Notes under the pieces: model-generated
Database searches by the model: none
Seen by the model: only the letters and a program-made list of their open reading frames with translations
What the model was told of the DNA's origin: nothing
Assembly (NCBI GenBank): GCA_016206805.1
Contig: JACQQX010000049.1
Span: forward strand, 1 to 39,108
DNA from: Candidatus Omnitrophota bacterium
GTDB taxonomy: Bacteria; Omnitrophota; Gorgyraeia; 2-02-FULL-51-18
Reading direction: 5' to 3'
Length of the DNA: 39,108 nt
Part shown: piece by piece, positions 12,219 through 21,651 of the stretch
How the letters are laid out: each line of letters opens with the position of its first letter
How positions within the stretch are numbered: position 1 is the stretch's first letter
Position numbers and translations under genes: made by a program

Positions 12219-13583
12219 ATGCTTCAGGCCTTCGTCAATTCGTTCAAGATCCCCGATCTTCGCAAGAAATTACTGATCACGTTCGCCATTATCGCCGTTT
12301 ACCGGTTTGGAACGTATATTCCGACACCGGGCATCGATGGCGCGAAGCTTTCCATGTTCTTTGATAATCTGGCAAGAACCCAGGGCGGCACGCTTTTCGG
12401 GATGATGAATCTTTTCTCGGGCGGCGCTATCCATCGCCTGACGATATTCGCGCTGGGGATCTTGCATTATTTTTCCAGTTCCATTATCATGCAGCTTTTG
12501 ACGGTGGTGGTTCCGGCGCTTGAAAAGCTCGCCAAAGAAGGACAGTCGGGTTACAAAAAGATCAATCAATACACCCGGTATGGCACCATCATTCTTTCGG
12601 TGATTCAGTCCTTTTTTATCGCGCTGTGGCTTGAAAATCCGGCGCGTTTCGGCGGGCTTCAAATCGTCGAGTATCCGGGCTGGCCCTTTCGTCTTTTGAC
12701 GGTTTTGACCTTGACCACGGGTTCGGCTTTTATCATGTGGCTGGGCGAGCAAATCCAGGAAAAGGGCATCGGAAACGGGATGTCGCTGATCGTGGCGGTC
12801 GGCATTCTGTCACGCGTGCCAACGGCTGTTTTTCAAATCATCGCTTTGATGAAGCCGGGCGCCCAAGCCGGCGGGCGTGGGCATATGGATATTTTGACCG
12901 TGGTGTTGATGCTCGGCATCATGATCGCCGCGATTATAGCCACCGTGCTTTTGACGCAGGGGGAGCGCAAAATCCCCGTGCAATACGCCAAGCGCGTCGT
13001 GGGCAGAAAAGTGTTCGGAGGGCAGTCGACCTTTATTCCGTTCAAAGTGAATAACGGCGGCGTGATGCCCATCATTTTTGCGCAGTCCATCGTGTTATTT
13101 CCGGCGACTATCGGGGTTTTTATTCCCAATCCGATGATTCAGCAGGTGGCGGCGGCGTTATCCCACGGCAATACGGGGTACCTCGTCATGATCATGTTTT
13201 TGATTCTCTTTTTCAGTTATTTTTATACGGCGATCGCGTTCAATCCGGTGGATGTGGCCGAAAATATGAAAAAATACGGCGGTTTTATTCCGGGCGTCCG
13301 GCCGGGGCAGTCGACCACGGACTATTTTGATTACATCATTAACCGTATCACATTGCCGGGCGGCGTTTTTCTGGCCGTTATCGCGGTCGCGCCGGATATC
13401 GTCGGCAAGTGGCTCAACATTCCTTATCAAGTCGCTGATTTTTTTGGCGGCACGGCGCTTTTGATCGTGGTCGGCGTGAGCTTGGATACGCTCAAGCAGA
13501 TCGAATCGCAGCTGGTGATGCGCCATTATGAAGGGTTTATGAAGCGCGGCCGGATTCGCGGAAGACAGCAGAGGACGGCTTGA
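12219..13583 (+). CDS. secY: Preprotein translocase subunit SecY
   Basis: Multi-TM; YRFGTYIPTPGID; GEQIQEKGIGNGMSLIV; GFIPGVRPGQST. Confidence 0.97.
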   Translation: MLQAFVNSFKIPDLRKKLLITFAIIAVYRFGTYIPTPGIDGAKLSMFFDNLARTQGGTLFGMMNLFSGGAIHRLTIFALGILHYFSSSIIMQLLTVVVPALEKLAKEGQSGYKKINQYTRYGTIILSVIQSFFIALWLENPARFGGLQIVEYPGWPFRLLTVLTLTTGSAFIMWLGEQIQEKGIGNGMSLIVAVGILSRVPTAVFQIIALMKPGAQAGGRGHMDILTVVLMLGIMIAAIIATVLLTQGERKIPVQYAKRVVGRKVFGGQSTFIPFKVNNGGVMPIIFAQSIVLFPATIGVFIPNPMIQQVAAALSHGNTGYLVMIMFLILFFSYFYTAIAFNPVDVAENMKKYGGFIPGVRPGQSTTDYFDYIINRITLPGGVFLAVIAVAPDIVGKWLNIPYQVADFFGGTALLIVVGVSLDTLKQIESQLVMRHYEGFMKRGRIRGRQQRTA

Positions 13584-14233
13584 GGCTCGTTTTGTTGGGG
13601 CCTCCGGGCGCGGGCAAGGGAACGCACGCGCAGGTTCTTTCAAAAGATTTGTCATTGGCCCATGTGTCTACGGGGGACATGCTCCGGGAAGCTTTGAAAG
13701 CGGCTTCTCCTTTGGGTTTAAAAGCCAAAGCGTATATGGAAAAAGGGCTTTTGGTCCCGGATGATTTGGTGATCGCGCTTGTGAAAGAGCGGCTCTCCAG
13801 GCCCGACGCCAGGAAAGGTTTTATTTTGGACGGCTTTCCCCGCACGCCGGACCAGGCCAAGGCTCTGGACGCGAGCTTGAAAGAGTTGGGGATGCCGCTT
13901 TCGGTTGTTTTTTATTTTAAGACGAGTCTTCCCGTAGTGCTGCGTCGTTTGACGGGCCGCCGGGTATGCGGAAAGTGCGGCAAGAATTATCATACTCAGA
14001 ATTTTAAGCCGAAAACGGATGGGTTTTGCGATGTTTGCGGCGGCAAACTGATTCAAAGGCCGGACGATAGGGAAGAGACGATTAAAAATCGCCTCGAAGT
14101 GTACGACAAAGAAACTTTTCCGCTCATTGATTACTACAAAAAACAGCGGCTCCTGGAGGAGATCCCGGGCGACCTTGAAGTGAAGGAATTGAACTTGGTT
14201 CTGGTCGGCCGCCTGAAAAAATCGTGGAGCTGA
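13580..14233 (+). CDS. adk: Adenylate kinase with Cys4 zinc LID (TTG start overlapping the secY stop)
   Basis: RLVLLGPPGAGKGTHA; GFPRTPDQA; CGKCGKNYHTQ...CDVCGG. Confidence 0.95.
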   Translation: MRLVLLGPPGAGKGTHAQVLSKDLSLAHVSTGDMLREALKAASPLGLKAKAYMEKGLLVPDDLVIALVKERLSRPDARKGFILDGFPRTPDQAKALDASLKELGMPLSVVFYFKTSLPVVLRRLTGRRVCGKCGKNYHTQNFKPKTDGFCDVCGGKLIQRPDDREETIKNRLEVYDKETFPLIDYYKKQRLLEEIPGDLEVKELNLVLVGRLKKSWS

Positions 14234-14964
14234 AGACCGAGGAAGAACTGGCCGTCATGCGGCGCGCCGGACGCGTCGTCGCGGCGCTTCTCAAAGTGAT
14301 GGAGAAAGAAGCCAGGCCCGGTGTGACGACCAAGCGACTGGATGAAATCGCGGAAGCGTTCATTCGGTCGCGAAAGGCCGAGCCGGCGTTCAAAGGTTAT
14401 TACGGTTATCCGGCCAGCATTTGCGCCTCGGTGAATGAAGAGGTTGTGCACGGGATTCCATCCAACCGCGCGCTCAACGACGGCGATATTGTCGGAGTGG
14501 ATGTCGGCGTGAAGCTGGAAGGCTGGTTTTCGGACGCCGCCCGGACTTTCGCGATAGGGAAGGTGGACGAGGAAAGCCGCCGCCTGATCGATGTCACGCG
14601 CGAAGCGATGAATCGCGGGATCGCCGAGGCGGTTGAAGGCAAAAGGCTTTCGGATATTTCGTGGGCCGTTCAGAGCTACGCCGAGGCCAACGGTTTTTCG
14701 GTGGTTCGGCAGTATGTCGGGCATGGCATCGGACGCAATCTTCACGAAGAGCCGCAAGTGCCCAATTACGGCAAACCCAATCAGGGGCCTAAATTGGTGA
14801 CAGGAATGACGCTGGCGATTGAGCCGATGTTGAATGCCGGCGCCTATGAGGTGGAAACATTGAAAGACGGTTGGACAGTGGTGACCAAGGATGGAAAGCG
14901 ATCGGGACATTTTGAGCAGACGATTTTTGTGGGCAACACCAAACCTGAGATTGTGACGGAATAA
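14224..14964 (+). CDS. map: Type I methionine aminopeptidase (GTG start)
   Basis: NEEVVHGIPSNRALNDGDIVGVDVGV; YVGHGIGRNLHEEPQVPNYG; AIEPMLNAG. Confidence 0.96.
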   Translation: MELKTEEELAVMRRAGRVVAALLKVMEKEARPGVTTKRLDEIAEAFIRSRKAEPAFKGYYGYPASICASVNEEVVHGIPSNRALNDGDIVGVDVGVKLEGWFSDAARTFAIGKVDEESRRLIDVTREAMNRGIAEAVEGKRLSDISWAVQSYAEANGFSVVRQYVGHGIGRNLHEEPQVPNYGKPNQGPKLVTGMTLAIEPMLNAGAYEVETLKDGWTVVTKDGKRSGHFEQTIFVGNTKPEIVTE

Positions 14965-14967
14965 AAA

Positions 14968-15186
14968 ATGCCGAAAGAAGAGGCTGTTCAAGTCGAAGGT
15001 GTGGTGGCGGAGGCGCTGCCGAACGCGATGTTTCGCGTGGAGCTGGCCAATCAGCACCGTGTGCTGGCTCATGTATCGGGAAAGATGCGCATGAATTTCA
15101 TCCGCATTCTTCCGGGCGATAAAGTGATGCTTGAGCTGTCGCCCTATGATTTGACCAGAGGTAGAATCATTTACCGGGTGAAATGA
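14968..15186 (+). CDS. infA: Translation initiation factor IF-1
   Basis: [64 protein letters not shown]. Confidence 0.98.
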   Translation: MPKEEAVQVEGVVAEALPNAMFRVELANQHRVLAHVSGKMRMNFIRILPGDKVMLELSPYDLTRGRIIYRVK

Positions 15187-15250
15187 CCCGCTCTAGACGG
15201 GTCATCCTGAGCGAGGTCGCTGTAAGCGGCCGAGTCGAAGGATCAAGTGG
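15184..15250. repeat. Degenerate REP-like palindromic insert between infA and rpmJ
   Basis: TGACCCG-CTCTAGA-CGGGTCA hairpin sharing the infA stop codon, then GTCATCCTGAGCGAGG...CGAGTCGAAGGATCAAG. Confidence 0.65.
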
Positions 15251-15262
15251 AGGTTTGAAAAA

Positions 15263-15376
15263 TTGAAAGTACGTTCCAGCGTAAAAAAAATTTGTGAACA
15301 CTGCAAAATCGTGCGCCGCAAACGCGTCGTGCGCGTTATTTGTTCCAATCCAAAACACAAACAAAGACAAGGATAA
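15263..15376 (+). CDS. rpmJ: 50S ribosomal protein L36, TTG start; absent from the supplied ORF track
   Basis: (M)[36 protein letters not shown], 37 aa; SD GGAGGT at 15249-15254; CxxC...C...H zinc motif; position between infA and rpsM. Confidence 0.95.
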   Translation: MKVRSSVKKICEHCKIVRRKRVVRVICSNPKHKQRQG

Positions 15377-15378
15377 GT

Positions 15379-15795
15379 ATGCCGAGAATCGCCGGGGTTG
15401 ATATCCCCAAAGAAAAAAAGATTTATGTTTCGCTGGGTTATCTGTATGGAGTCGGGCAATCGCTCGCTCTCAAGATTTTGAAGCAGGTGGGCATCAATCC
15501 CGATGTCCGCGCCAAAGACCTTACGGAAGACGAGGTGTCCCGCATCGCGAACCTCCTTCAAAAGGAGTACCGCACGGAAGGGGCTTTGAGACGTGAAATC
15601 GGAGTCAATATCAAGCGACTCATGGATATCCAGTCTTATCGCGGTTTTCGGCATAAAAGAGGGCTTCCAGTCCGGGGACAGCGCACCCGCACCAACGCCC
15701 GCACCCGCAAGGGTCCGAGAAAAACAATCGGCGCGCAGAAAAAGAAAGAAGCGGCATCCGCTAAACCCGCTCCGGCGGCCGGACCTAAAAAGTAA
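15379..15795 (+). CDS. rpsM: 30S ribosomal protein S13
   Basis: [52 protein letters not shown]-track start too far upstream. Confidence 0.96.
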   Translation: MPRIAGVDIPKEKKIYVSLGYLYGVGQSLALKILKQVGINPDVRAKDLTEDEVSRIANLLQKEYRTEGALRREIGVNIKRLMDIQSYRGFRHKRGLPVRGQRTRTNARTRKGPRKTIGAQKKKEAASAKPAPAAGPKK

Positions 15796-15804
15796 GGGAG
15801 AAGC

Positions 15805-16197
15805 ATGGCAAAAGCAAAAAAGTTTAAATCCAGAAAAAAAATAATTCGCAGCGTCTCCGAGGGTGTGGCGCATATCTTGGCGACTTTCAACAACACCATT
15901 GTGACCATCACCGATAAAACCGGCAATGTGGTTTCATGGTCCAGCTGCGGATCTTCCGGTTTTTCGGGATCCAAGAAATCAACCCCTTTTGCCGCTCAGA
16001 TCACCGCCGAAGCCGCCGCTAAAAAAGCGATGGAACACGGCATGAAAACGGTTGAAGTTTGCGTGAAGGGCCCCGGATCCGGCCGTGAGTCCGCGATTCG
16101 CGCGCTGCAGGCCGCGGGCCTCACCATCAGTTTAATCAAGGACGTGACGCCGATTCCGCATAATGGCTGCCGTCCGCCGAAGAGAAGGAGAGTTTAA
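15805..16197 (+). CDS. rpsK: 30S ribosomal protein S11
   Basis: [43 protein letters not shown]. Confidence 0.98.
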   Translation: MAKAKKFKSRKKIIRSVSEGVAHILATFNNTIVTITDKTGNVVSWSSCGSSGFSGSKKSTPFAAQITAEAAAKKAMEHGMKTVEVCVKGPGSGRESAIRALQAAGLTISLIKDVTPIPHNGCRPPKRRRV

Positions 16198-16199
16198 TC

Positions 16200-16823
16200 A
16201 TGGCCCGATACACAGGCCCCGCCTGGCGCCAAAGCCGCCGGGAAAAACTGGACCTATTCCCCAGAAGCTCGGTCGGTTCAAAGTCAAAATTTGCCGAACG
16301 CAGTGAGCTTCCTCCGGGCATGCATGCCCAAACCCGGCAAAAGCAGTCGGATTATGGCGTGCGGTTGCGCGAAAAACAAAAAGTAAAGCGCATTTATGGC
16401 GTGTTGGAGCGGCAATTCCGCAATTATTATGAAAAAGCGAGCAAAGCTAAAGGAGTTACCGGCACGGTGCTGTTGACGATGCTGGAATGCCGTCTGGATA
16501 ACGTCATCTACCGCATGGGTATCGTGAATTCGCGCCGCCAGGGACGTCAATCGGTGTCTCATGGACATGTGAACGTTAATGGCCGGAAAATAGACGTTCC
16601 TTCCTATCAGGTTCAGGTGGGGGATGTCGTTACGATCAATGGGTCGGAGAGCATGCGTGAAAAGTTCAAGGCCGCTTACGAGCAGAATAAGGACATCGAT
16701 AAAGTCAGCTGGCTCGAAGTGGACACGGCACAGTGGCAGGCGAAGGTCGTAAAGCTGCCGCAGCGTTCGGATATTCAAATGCCGATTCAGGAACAACTCA
16801 TCATCGAGCTTTATTCCAAGTAG
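16200..16823 (+). CDS. rpsD: 30S ribosomal protein S4 (Cys-free form)
   Basis: MARYTGPAWRQSRREKLDL; LECRLDNVIYRMG...GRQSVSHGHVNVNG. Confidence 0.97.
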   Translation: MARYTGPAWRQSRREKLDLFPRSSVGSKSKFAERSELPPGMHAQTRQKQSDYGVRLREKQKVKRIYGVLERQFRNYYEKASKAKGVTGTVLLTMLECRLDNVIYRMGIVNSRRQGRQSVSHGHVNVNGRKIDVPSYQVQVGDVVTINGSESMREKFKAAYEQNKDIDKVSWLEVDTAQWQAKVVKLPQRSDIQMPIQEQLIIELYSK

Positions 16824-16835
16824 GAGAGCGAAAAC

Positions 16836-17852
16836 ATGGGCATTGCGTTAAGATCATTTGAAATTCCAAAGAAGTTAGAGTGCGACGAGAGTTCGCTGAC
16901 CGAGTTTTACGGCCGGTTTGTCGCGGAGCCTTTTGAAAGAGGCTATGGCGTCACCATTGGCAACTCGCTGCGTCGCGTGCTGCTGTCGTCGCTTGAAGGA
17001 GCCGCGGTAACGGCGATCAAAATCGAGGGAGTGTCCCACGAGTTTGCCGCGATCCCGGGTGTGGCCGAAGACGTCACCGAAATCGTGTTGAATATCAAGA
17101 ATCTCGTTTTGCGTTCGCATACCCGCACGCCTAAAACCCTGCACATCGAAGTCAACCAGAAGCGGGCGATTACGGCTAAAGATATCGTGACCGATGACAC
17201 GGTCGAGGTGATCAATCCCGACCTGCATATCGCCACACTGACCAAAAACGTGCCGTTTCGCATGGAATTGGAAGTCCAAAAAGGCCGTGGCTACGTCCCG
17301 GCCGACCGGAACAAAAAAGAAGGCCAGGCGATTGGCGTGATCGCGATTGATTCCATCTTTACACCGGTGAAGAAAGTGAATTTCCATGTGGAAGATACCC
17401 GCGTCGGTCAGATGACCGATTACGACAAACTGATCATCGAGGTCTGGACCAACGGCAGTATTTCGCCCAAGGATTCCATTCTTTACGCGTCGAACATCTT
17501 TCAGCGCCACATGGATGTTTTCGTGAATTTTGGCAAGCTTCCCGAGGAAGACATCGCCGGCGAAGTGACGGATGAAAAGGACGAGCAGCTTTACAAGCGC
17601 CTGGCCCAGCCGGTTTCGGAGCTGGAGCTTTCCGTCCGCAGCGCCAATTGCCTCCGTGAAGCGCACATCAAAACCATCGGCGAGTTGGTGAAAAAATCGG
17701 AAATGGAAATGCTGAAGTACCGGAATTTCGGCAAGAAATCCCTGACCGAGATCTCCAACATCCTCAAAGAAATGGGGATTCACTTCGGCATGAATGTGGA
17801 CCTTGAAAAATTGAAAGTTTATACCGGAGATAAGGACGTCAATGAGGCATAA
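16836..17852 (+). CDS. rpoA: RNA polymerase alpha subunit
   Basis: RFVAEPFERGYGVTIGNSLRRVLLSSLEGAAVTAIKI; alpha-CTD LSVRSANCLREAHIKTIGELV. Confidence 0.98.
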   Translation: MGIALRSFEIPKKLECDESSLTEFYGRFVAEPFERGYGVTIGNSLRRVLLSSLEGAAVTAIKIEGVSHEFAAIPGVAEDVTEIVLNIKNLVLRSHTRTPKTLHIEVNQKRAITAKDIVTDDTVEVINPDLHIATLTKNVPFRMELEVQKGRGYVPADRNKKEGQAIGVIAIDSIFTPVKKVNFHVEDTRVGQMTDYDKLIIEVWTNGSISPKDSILYASNIFQRHMDVFVNFGKLPEEDIAGEVTDEKDEQLYKRLAQPVSELELSVRSANCLREAHIKTIGELVKKSEMEMLKYRNFGKKSLTEISNILKEMGIHFGMNVDLEKLKVYTGDKDVNEA

Positions 17853-18393
17853 TCGCCAAACCCACAGGCTCGGCCGCACGAATACCGAGCGCAAAGCGCT
17901 TCTGGAGAACCTCGTTCTGAGCCTGGTGAAACACCAGGCCATCAAAACGACGCTTCAAAAGGCCAAAGCAGCCCAGAGACTGGCCGAGCGCGTCATCACG
18001 CTTGGGAAAACGGATACGCTAGCGGCGCGCCGGCAGGTTTTCTCTTATCTCCAGGATCATCAGGTGACTTCCAAGCTCTTCAAAGAGGTGGCCCCGCGTT
18101 TTAAGAACCGCGCCGGCGGTTATACGCGCATCTTGCGGTTGGACAGAAGAAAAGGGGACGGGGCGGCGCTGGCTCTTTTGGAGCTGACCGAAAAAGAAGT
18201 GATTGTGAAGGCCGCCAAGCCCAAGCGCGGCAAAGTTCAAGAGGAGAAAAGCGAAACGCATGATCATCATGAGCGCCACAAGGGGCATGGTGACGTTCCC
18301 AAGCATGAGCATAAAGCGGACAAGCCCAAACCCGGCAAAGGCGGTTTCTTCAAGGATCTTGGGAAGTTTTTCAAAAATAAGGGCGGTGGCTAA
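17842..18393 (+). CDS. rplQ: 50S ribosomal protein L17 with His/Lys-rich C-terminal extension
   Basis: MRHNRQTHRLGRTNTERKALLENLVLSLVKHQ; tail HDHHERHKGHGDVPKHEHKADK. Confidence 0.96.
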   Translation: MRHNRQTHRLGRTNTERKALLENLVLSLVKHQAIKTTLQKAKAAQRLAERVITLGKTDTLAARRQVFSYLQDHQVTSKLFKEVAPRFKNRAGGYTRILRLDRRKGDGAALALLELTEKEVIVKAAKPKRGKVQEEKSETHDHHERHKGHGDVPKHEHKADKPKPGKGGFFKDLGKFFKNKGGG

Positions 18394-18425
18394 GGCAGTT
18401 CTCTAAGCGCCGTATATTTTTTAAG

Positions 18426-18458
18426 TTGCCTCTTTGATATCAAAGAGGCAATTTTTTT
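18426..18458 (+). terminator. Rho-independent terminator of the ribosomal superoperon
   Basis: Perfect palindrome TTGCCTCTTTGATATCAAAGAGGCAA followed by TTTTTTT. Confidence 0.92.
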
Positions 18459-18466
18459 GTTATAAT
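18458..18466 (+). promoter_or_regulatory. Extended -10 promoter element (TGTTATAAT) for the downstream aminotransferase
   Basis: TGnTATAAT with TATAAT at 18461-18466, only 10 nt before the ATG; no clear -35 at normal spacing. Confidence 0.55.
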
Positions 18467-18476
18467 TCCATTTCCT

Positions 18477-19649
18477 ATGTTTAAAATTGCCCAGCGCATG
18501 AGTGATGTTTCACCTTCCGCGACGCTGAAGCTGACGTCCAAAGCCAAGGCCATGAAAGCCAAGGGTTTGCCGGTGATCAGCTTTGGAGCGGGGGAGCCTG
18601 ATTTTGATACACCGGCGGCGGTGAAAGAGGAGGCGGTCCGCGCGCTTCAAGCCGGTTTTACCAAGTACACGCCGACATCGGGCATTCCGGAGCTGAGGGA
18701 AGCGGTTTGCCGGAAGTTTGAGGAAGACCAGGGCTTGAAATACACGCCGGAGAATGTTGTGATCTCCTGCGGCGCGAAACATTCGATTTATAATTTGATC
18801 CAGGTGCTTTGCGATCCGCAGGATGAAGTGCTTTTTTCATCCCCTTACTGGGTCAGTTATCCGGAAATGGTTTACCTGGCCGGCGGCAAGCCGGTCGCGA
18901 TTGAGACCACCCAAAAAGAAGGTTTCCGGCTTACGGCGGAAAAACTCAAAAGTGTTTTAACGCCGCGCAGCAAAATTTTGATTTTGAACAGCCCTTCCAA
19001 TCCCACCGGCGGGATTCTGGAGGAGAAAGACCTGGCGAGCCTGGCGGAAGTCATTCTGAAGCATAATCTTATTTGCATCAGTGACGAAATTTATGAGTAC
19101 TATATTTATAAGGGGCTGAAGCACAGCTCCATTGCCGCTTTAAGCGACGAACTCAAGAAACGAACGTTTGTGGTGAATGGCACCTCCAAAAGCTATTCGA
19201 TGACGGGTCTGCGCGTCGGGTACCTGGCCGGGGACGCGGAAGTGGTCAAAAAAATCGGGATTTTGCAGGACCATTCCACCTCCAATCCCGTTTCCATCAG
19301 CCAGCGGATGGCGGTGGCGGCTTTAAAACTTCCCAAGAGCTATCGCGCCCAAGTGCGGGAGATTTTTGAAAAAAGAAGCCATTTGATGCAGGGGCTTGTG
19401 GCCAAGGCCAAGGGGTTTGTTCCTTTTGAAGCGCAGGGAGCCTTTTACGTTTTCTGCGATATCGCCAGGACGGGTTTTGATTCGGAGTCGCTTTGCGATC
19501 GTTTGTTGGAAGAAGTGAATGTCGCCGCTATTCCCGGCAAGAGTTTTGGTTCGGATAAGCATGTCCGGTTTAGTTTTGCCTGCGGCGAAAAGGATATCGA
19601 GGAAGGGATTCAACGGGTTATCGGTTGGACCCAGAAGAACGTGAAATGA
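18477..19649 (+). CDS. Pyridoxal-phosphate aspartate aminotransferase (class I, subgroup Ib-like)
   Basis: [38 protein letters not shown]. Confidence 0.93.
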   Translation: MFKIAQRMSDVSPSATLKLTSKAKAMKAKGLPVISFGAGEPDFDTPAAVKEEAVRALQAGFTKYTPTSGIPELREAVCRKFEEDQGLKYTPENVVISCGAKHSIYNLIQVLCDPQDEVLFSSPYWVSYPEMVYLAGGKPVAIETTQKEGFRLTAEKLKSVLTPRSKILILNSPSNPTGGILEEKDLASLAEVILKHNLICISDEIYEYYIYKGLKHSSIAALSDELKKRTFVVNGTSKSYSMTGLRVGYLAGDAEVVKKIGILQDHSTSNPVSISQRMAVAALKLPKSYRAQVREIFEKRSHLMQGLVAKAKGFVPFEAQGAFYVFCDIARTGFDSESLCDRLLEEVNVAAIPGKSFGSDKHVRFSFACGEKDIEEGIQRVIGWTQKNVK

Positions 19650-20740
19650 AAAAACATAAAGTGACATTGATTCCCGGTGACGGGATCGGGCCGGAAGTTT
19701 CTACGGCGGCGCGCCGCTGCATCGAAGCAACCGGAGTGGCGATTGACTGGGAAGTGGCGCATGCCGGCGCGGATGTAATGGAGAAGATGGGTACGCCGCT
19801 TCCCGATGAGGTGCTGGAATCCATTCGCCGCAATAAAGTGGCGATCAAAGGGCCCATCACCACGCCCGTGGGATCCGGTTTTCGATCGGTGAATGTGGCG
19901 CTTCGCAAAGAGCTGGAACTATACGCGTGTCTCAGGCCGTGCAAACTGTATGACGGCATCAAGAGCCTGCATCCCGGCGTCAACCTCATCATCGTCCGTG
20001 AAAATACCGAAGATTTGTACGCGGGCATTGAGTTTGAGGCGGGCGCCAAGGAAACGACAGCCCTTCTTGAAAAGATCAAGGAGCTCAATCCCAAAGCCAG
20101 GATGAACCCATGCCCCGCGATCAGCATCAAACCGATCTCGGAGTCGGCGACTCGGAAGATCGTGACGTTCGCTTTTGAAACCGCTTTGAAAAACGGCCGC
20201 AAGAAAGTCACGGCGGTGCACAAAGCCAATATCATGAAGTGCACGGACGGACTTTTCCTGCGCGTGGCAAAAGACGTGGCCAAGCAATATGAAGGCCGGA
20301 TTCAATTTGAAGACCGCATTGTCGACAATATGTGCATGCAGCTTGTCCAGCGGCCCAATGATTATGATGTTCTGGTGCTTCCGAATCTTTATGGCGATAT
20401 TATTTCCGATCTTTGCGCGGGGTTGATCGGGGGGTTGGGAATAGCGCCGGGCGCCAATATCGGGGATGAGGCGGCTTTGTTTGAAGCCACGCATGGCAGC
20501 GCGCCCAAGTATAAGGGTTTGAATAAGGCCAATCCCACCGCCATGATTTTGTCGGGTGTTCTCATGCTGAATCATTTGGGCGAAAAAGCCGCCGCCGAAC
20601 GGCTTGAAAAAGCGGTGGCCCATATTTTGAGAGAAGGCCGGTACGTCACCTATGATTTGAAGGCCGACCGCAATGATAAAACCGCGGTGGGCACCAGCCA
20701 AATGGCCGATGCGATTATTAAGGCAATGGGTCAACATTAA
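19646..20740 (+). CDS. NAD-type isocitrate/isopropylmalate dehydrogenase family, probably isocitrate dehydrogenase
   Basis: [58 protein letters not shown] overlap with the upstream gene. Confidence 0.9.
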   Translation: MKKHKVTLIPGDGIGPEVSTAARRCIEATGVAIDWEVAHAGADVMEKMGTPLPDEVLESIRRNKVAIKGPITTPVGSGFRSVNVALRKELELYACLRPCKLYDGIKSLHPGVNLIIVRENTEDLYAGIEFEAGAKETTALLEKIKELNPKARMNPCPAISIKPISESATRKIVTFAFETALKNGRKKVTAVHKANIMKCTDGLFLRVAKDVAKQYEGRIQFEDRIVDNMCMQLVQRPNDYDVLVLPNLYGDIISDLCAGLIGGLGIAPGANIGDEAALFEATHGSAPKYKGLNKANPTAMILSGVLMLNHLGEKAAAERLEKAVAHILREGRYVTYDLKADRNDKTAVGTSQMADAIIKAMGQH

Positions 20741-21651
20741 TGCCGCGTTTACTCGAAAGAACGCCGACTGAGAAAAGGCGCCTGCCGGACTGGTTTCGAA
20801 AAGATATCGCTCCGGGCCATGAGGCGGCCAAGACGGATCTTCTTTTGAAAGAGCTGGGGCTGCACACGATTTGTGAAAGCGGACGCTGCCCCAACCGTGA
20901 TGAGTGTTATTCGCAGAAGACCGCGACTTTCATGATCATGGGGGATATTTGCACGCGAAGCTGCCGTTTTTGTTCGGTGAGCACCGGCCGGCCGGGATCG
21001 CTGGAAGCGGATGAGCCGCAGCGGGTCGCTTCGGCGGCGCGGACGCTGGGCCTGGAGCATGTGGTGGTGACGTCTGTCAACCGAGATGATTTGCCGGATG
21101 AGGGCGCGGGGCATTTTGTGAGGGTTATTCAAGAGCTCAAAAAGATCTCGAAGGATATTATTATTGAAATCCTGACGCCTGATTTTAAAAGGACGCAAAG
21201 CCGGGCGGTGAGATTGATATTGGAAGCGGGTCCTGATATTTTTAATCACAATGTGGAAACGGTGCCGCGTTTTTATCGGGACGCCCGGCCGCAAGGGGAT
21301 TATCAACGATCGCTTGAAATATTTCGCGAGATTCGCTCGCGGTCCCAAACGGTGCTCACCAAAAGCGGCTTGATGCTGGGTTTGGGGGAGACCGAAGAGG
21401 AAGTGCTTCAAGTTTTGAAGGATTTGAAAAACGCGGGATGTGAAATGGTGACCTTGGGGCAGTATTTGCAGTCCAGTTCTCTCGGCTTGCCCGTCGCCGA
21501 GTACGTGCGGCCCGAGGTTTTTGCCAATTGGAAAGTCACGGCTCGGAGCCTTGGGTTTTCCTGGGTGGAAAGCGCGCCGTTTGTGAGAAGTTCTTATCAT
21601 GCCAAAGGATCTTTTGAGGAGTTAAAAAAATGCAAGAAGCCAATCGACTAA
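20740..21651 (+). CDS. lipA: Lipoyl synthase (radical SAM)
   Basis: CESGRCPNRDECYSQKTATFMIMGDICTRSCRFCSV (CxxxCxxC plus auxiliary-cluster Cys); NHNVETV; KSGLMLGLGE. Confidence 0.96.
   Translation: MPRLLERTPTEKRRLPDWFRKDIAPGHEAAKTDLLLKELGLHTICESGRCPNRDECYSQKTATFMIMGDICTRSCRFCSVSTGRPGSLEADEPQRVASAARTLGLEHVVVTSVNRDDLPDEGAGHFVRVIQELKKISKDIIIEILTPDFKRTQSRAVRLILEAGPDIFNHNVETVPRFYRDARPQGDYQRSLEIFREIRSRSQTVLTKSGLMLGLGETEEEVLQVLKDLKNAGCEMVTLGQYLQSSSLGLPVAEYVRPEVFANWKVTARSLGFSWVESAPFVRSSYHAKGSFEELKKCKKPID

Noticed and set aside
16875-17945. 356-aa minus-strand ORF
   Set aside because: Antisense to rpoA/rplQ; shadow ORF.
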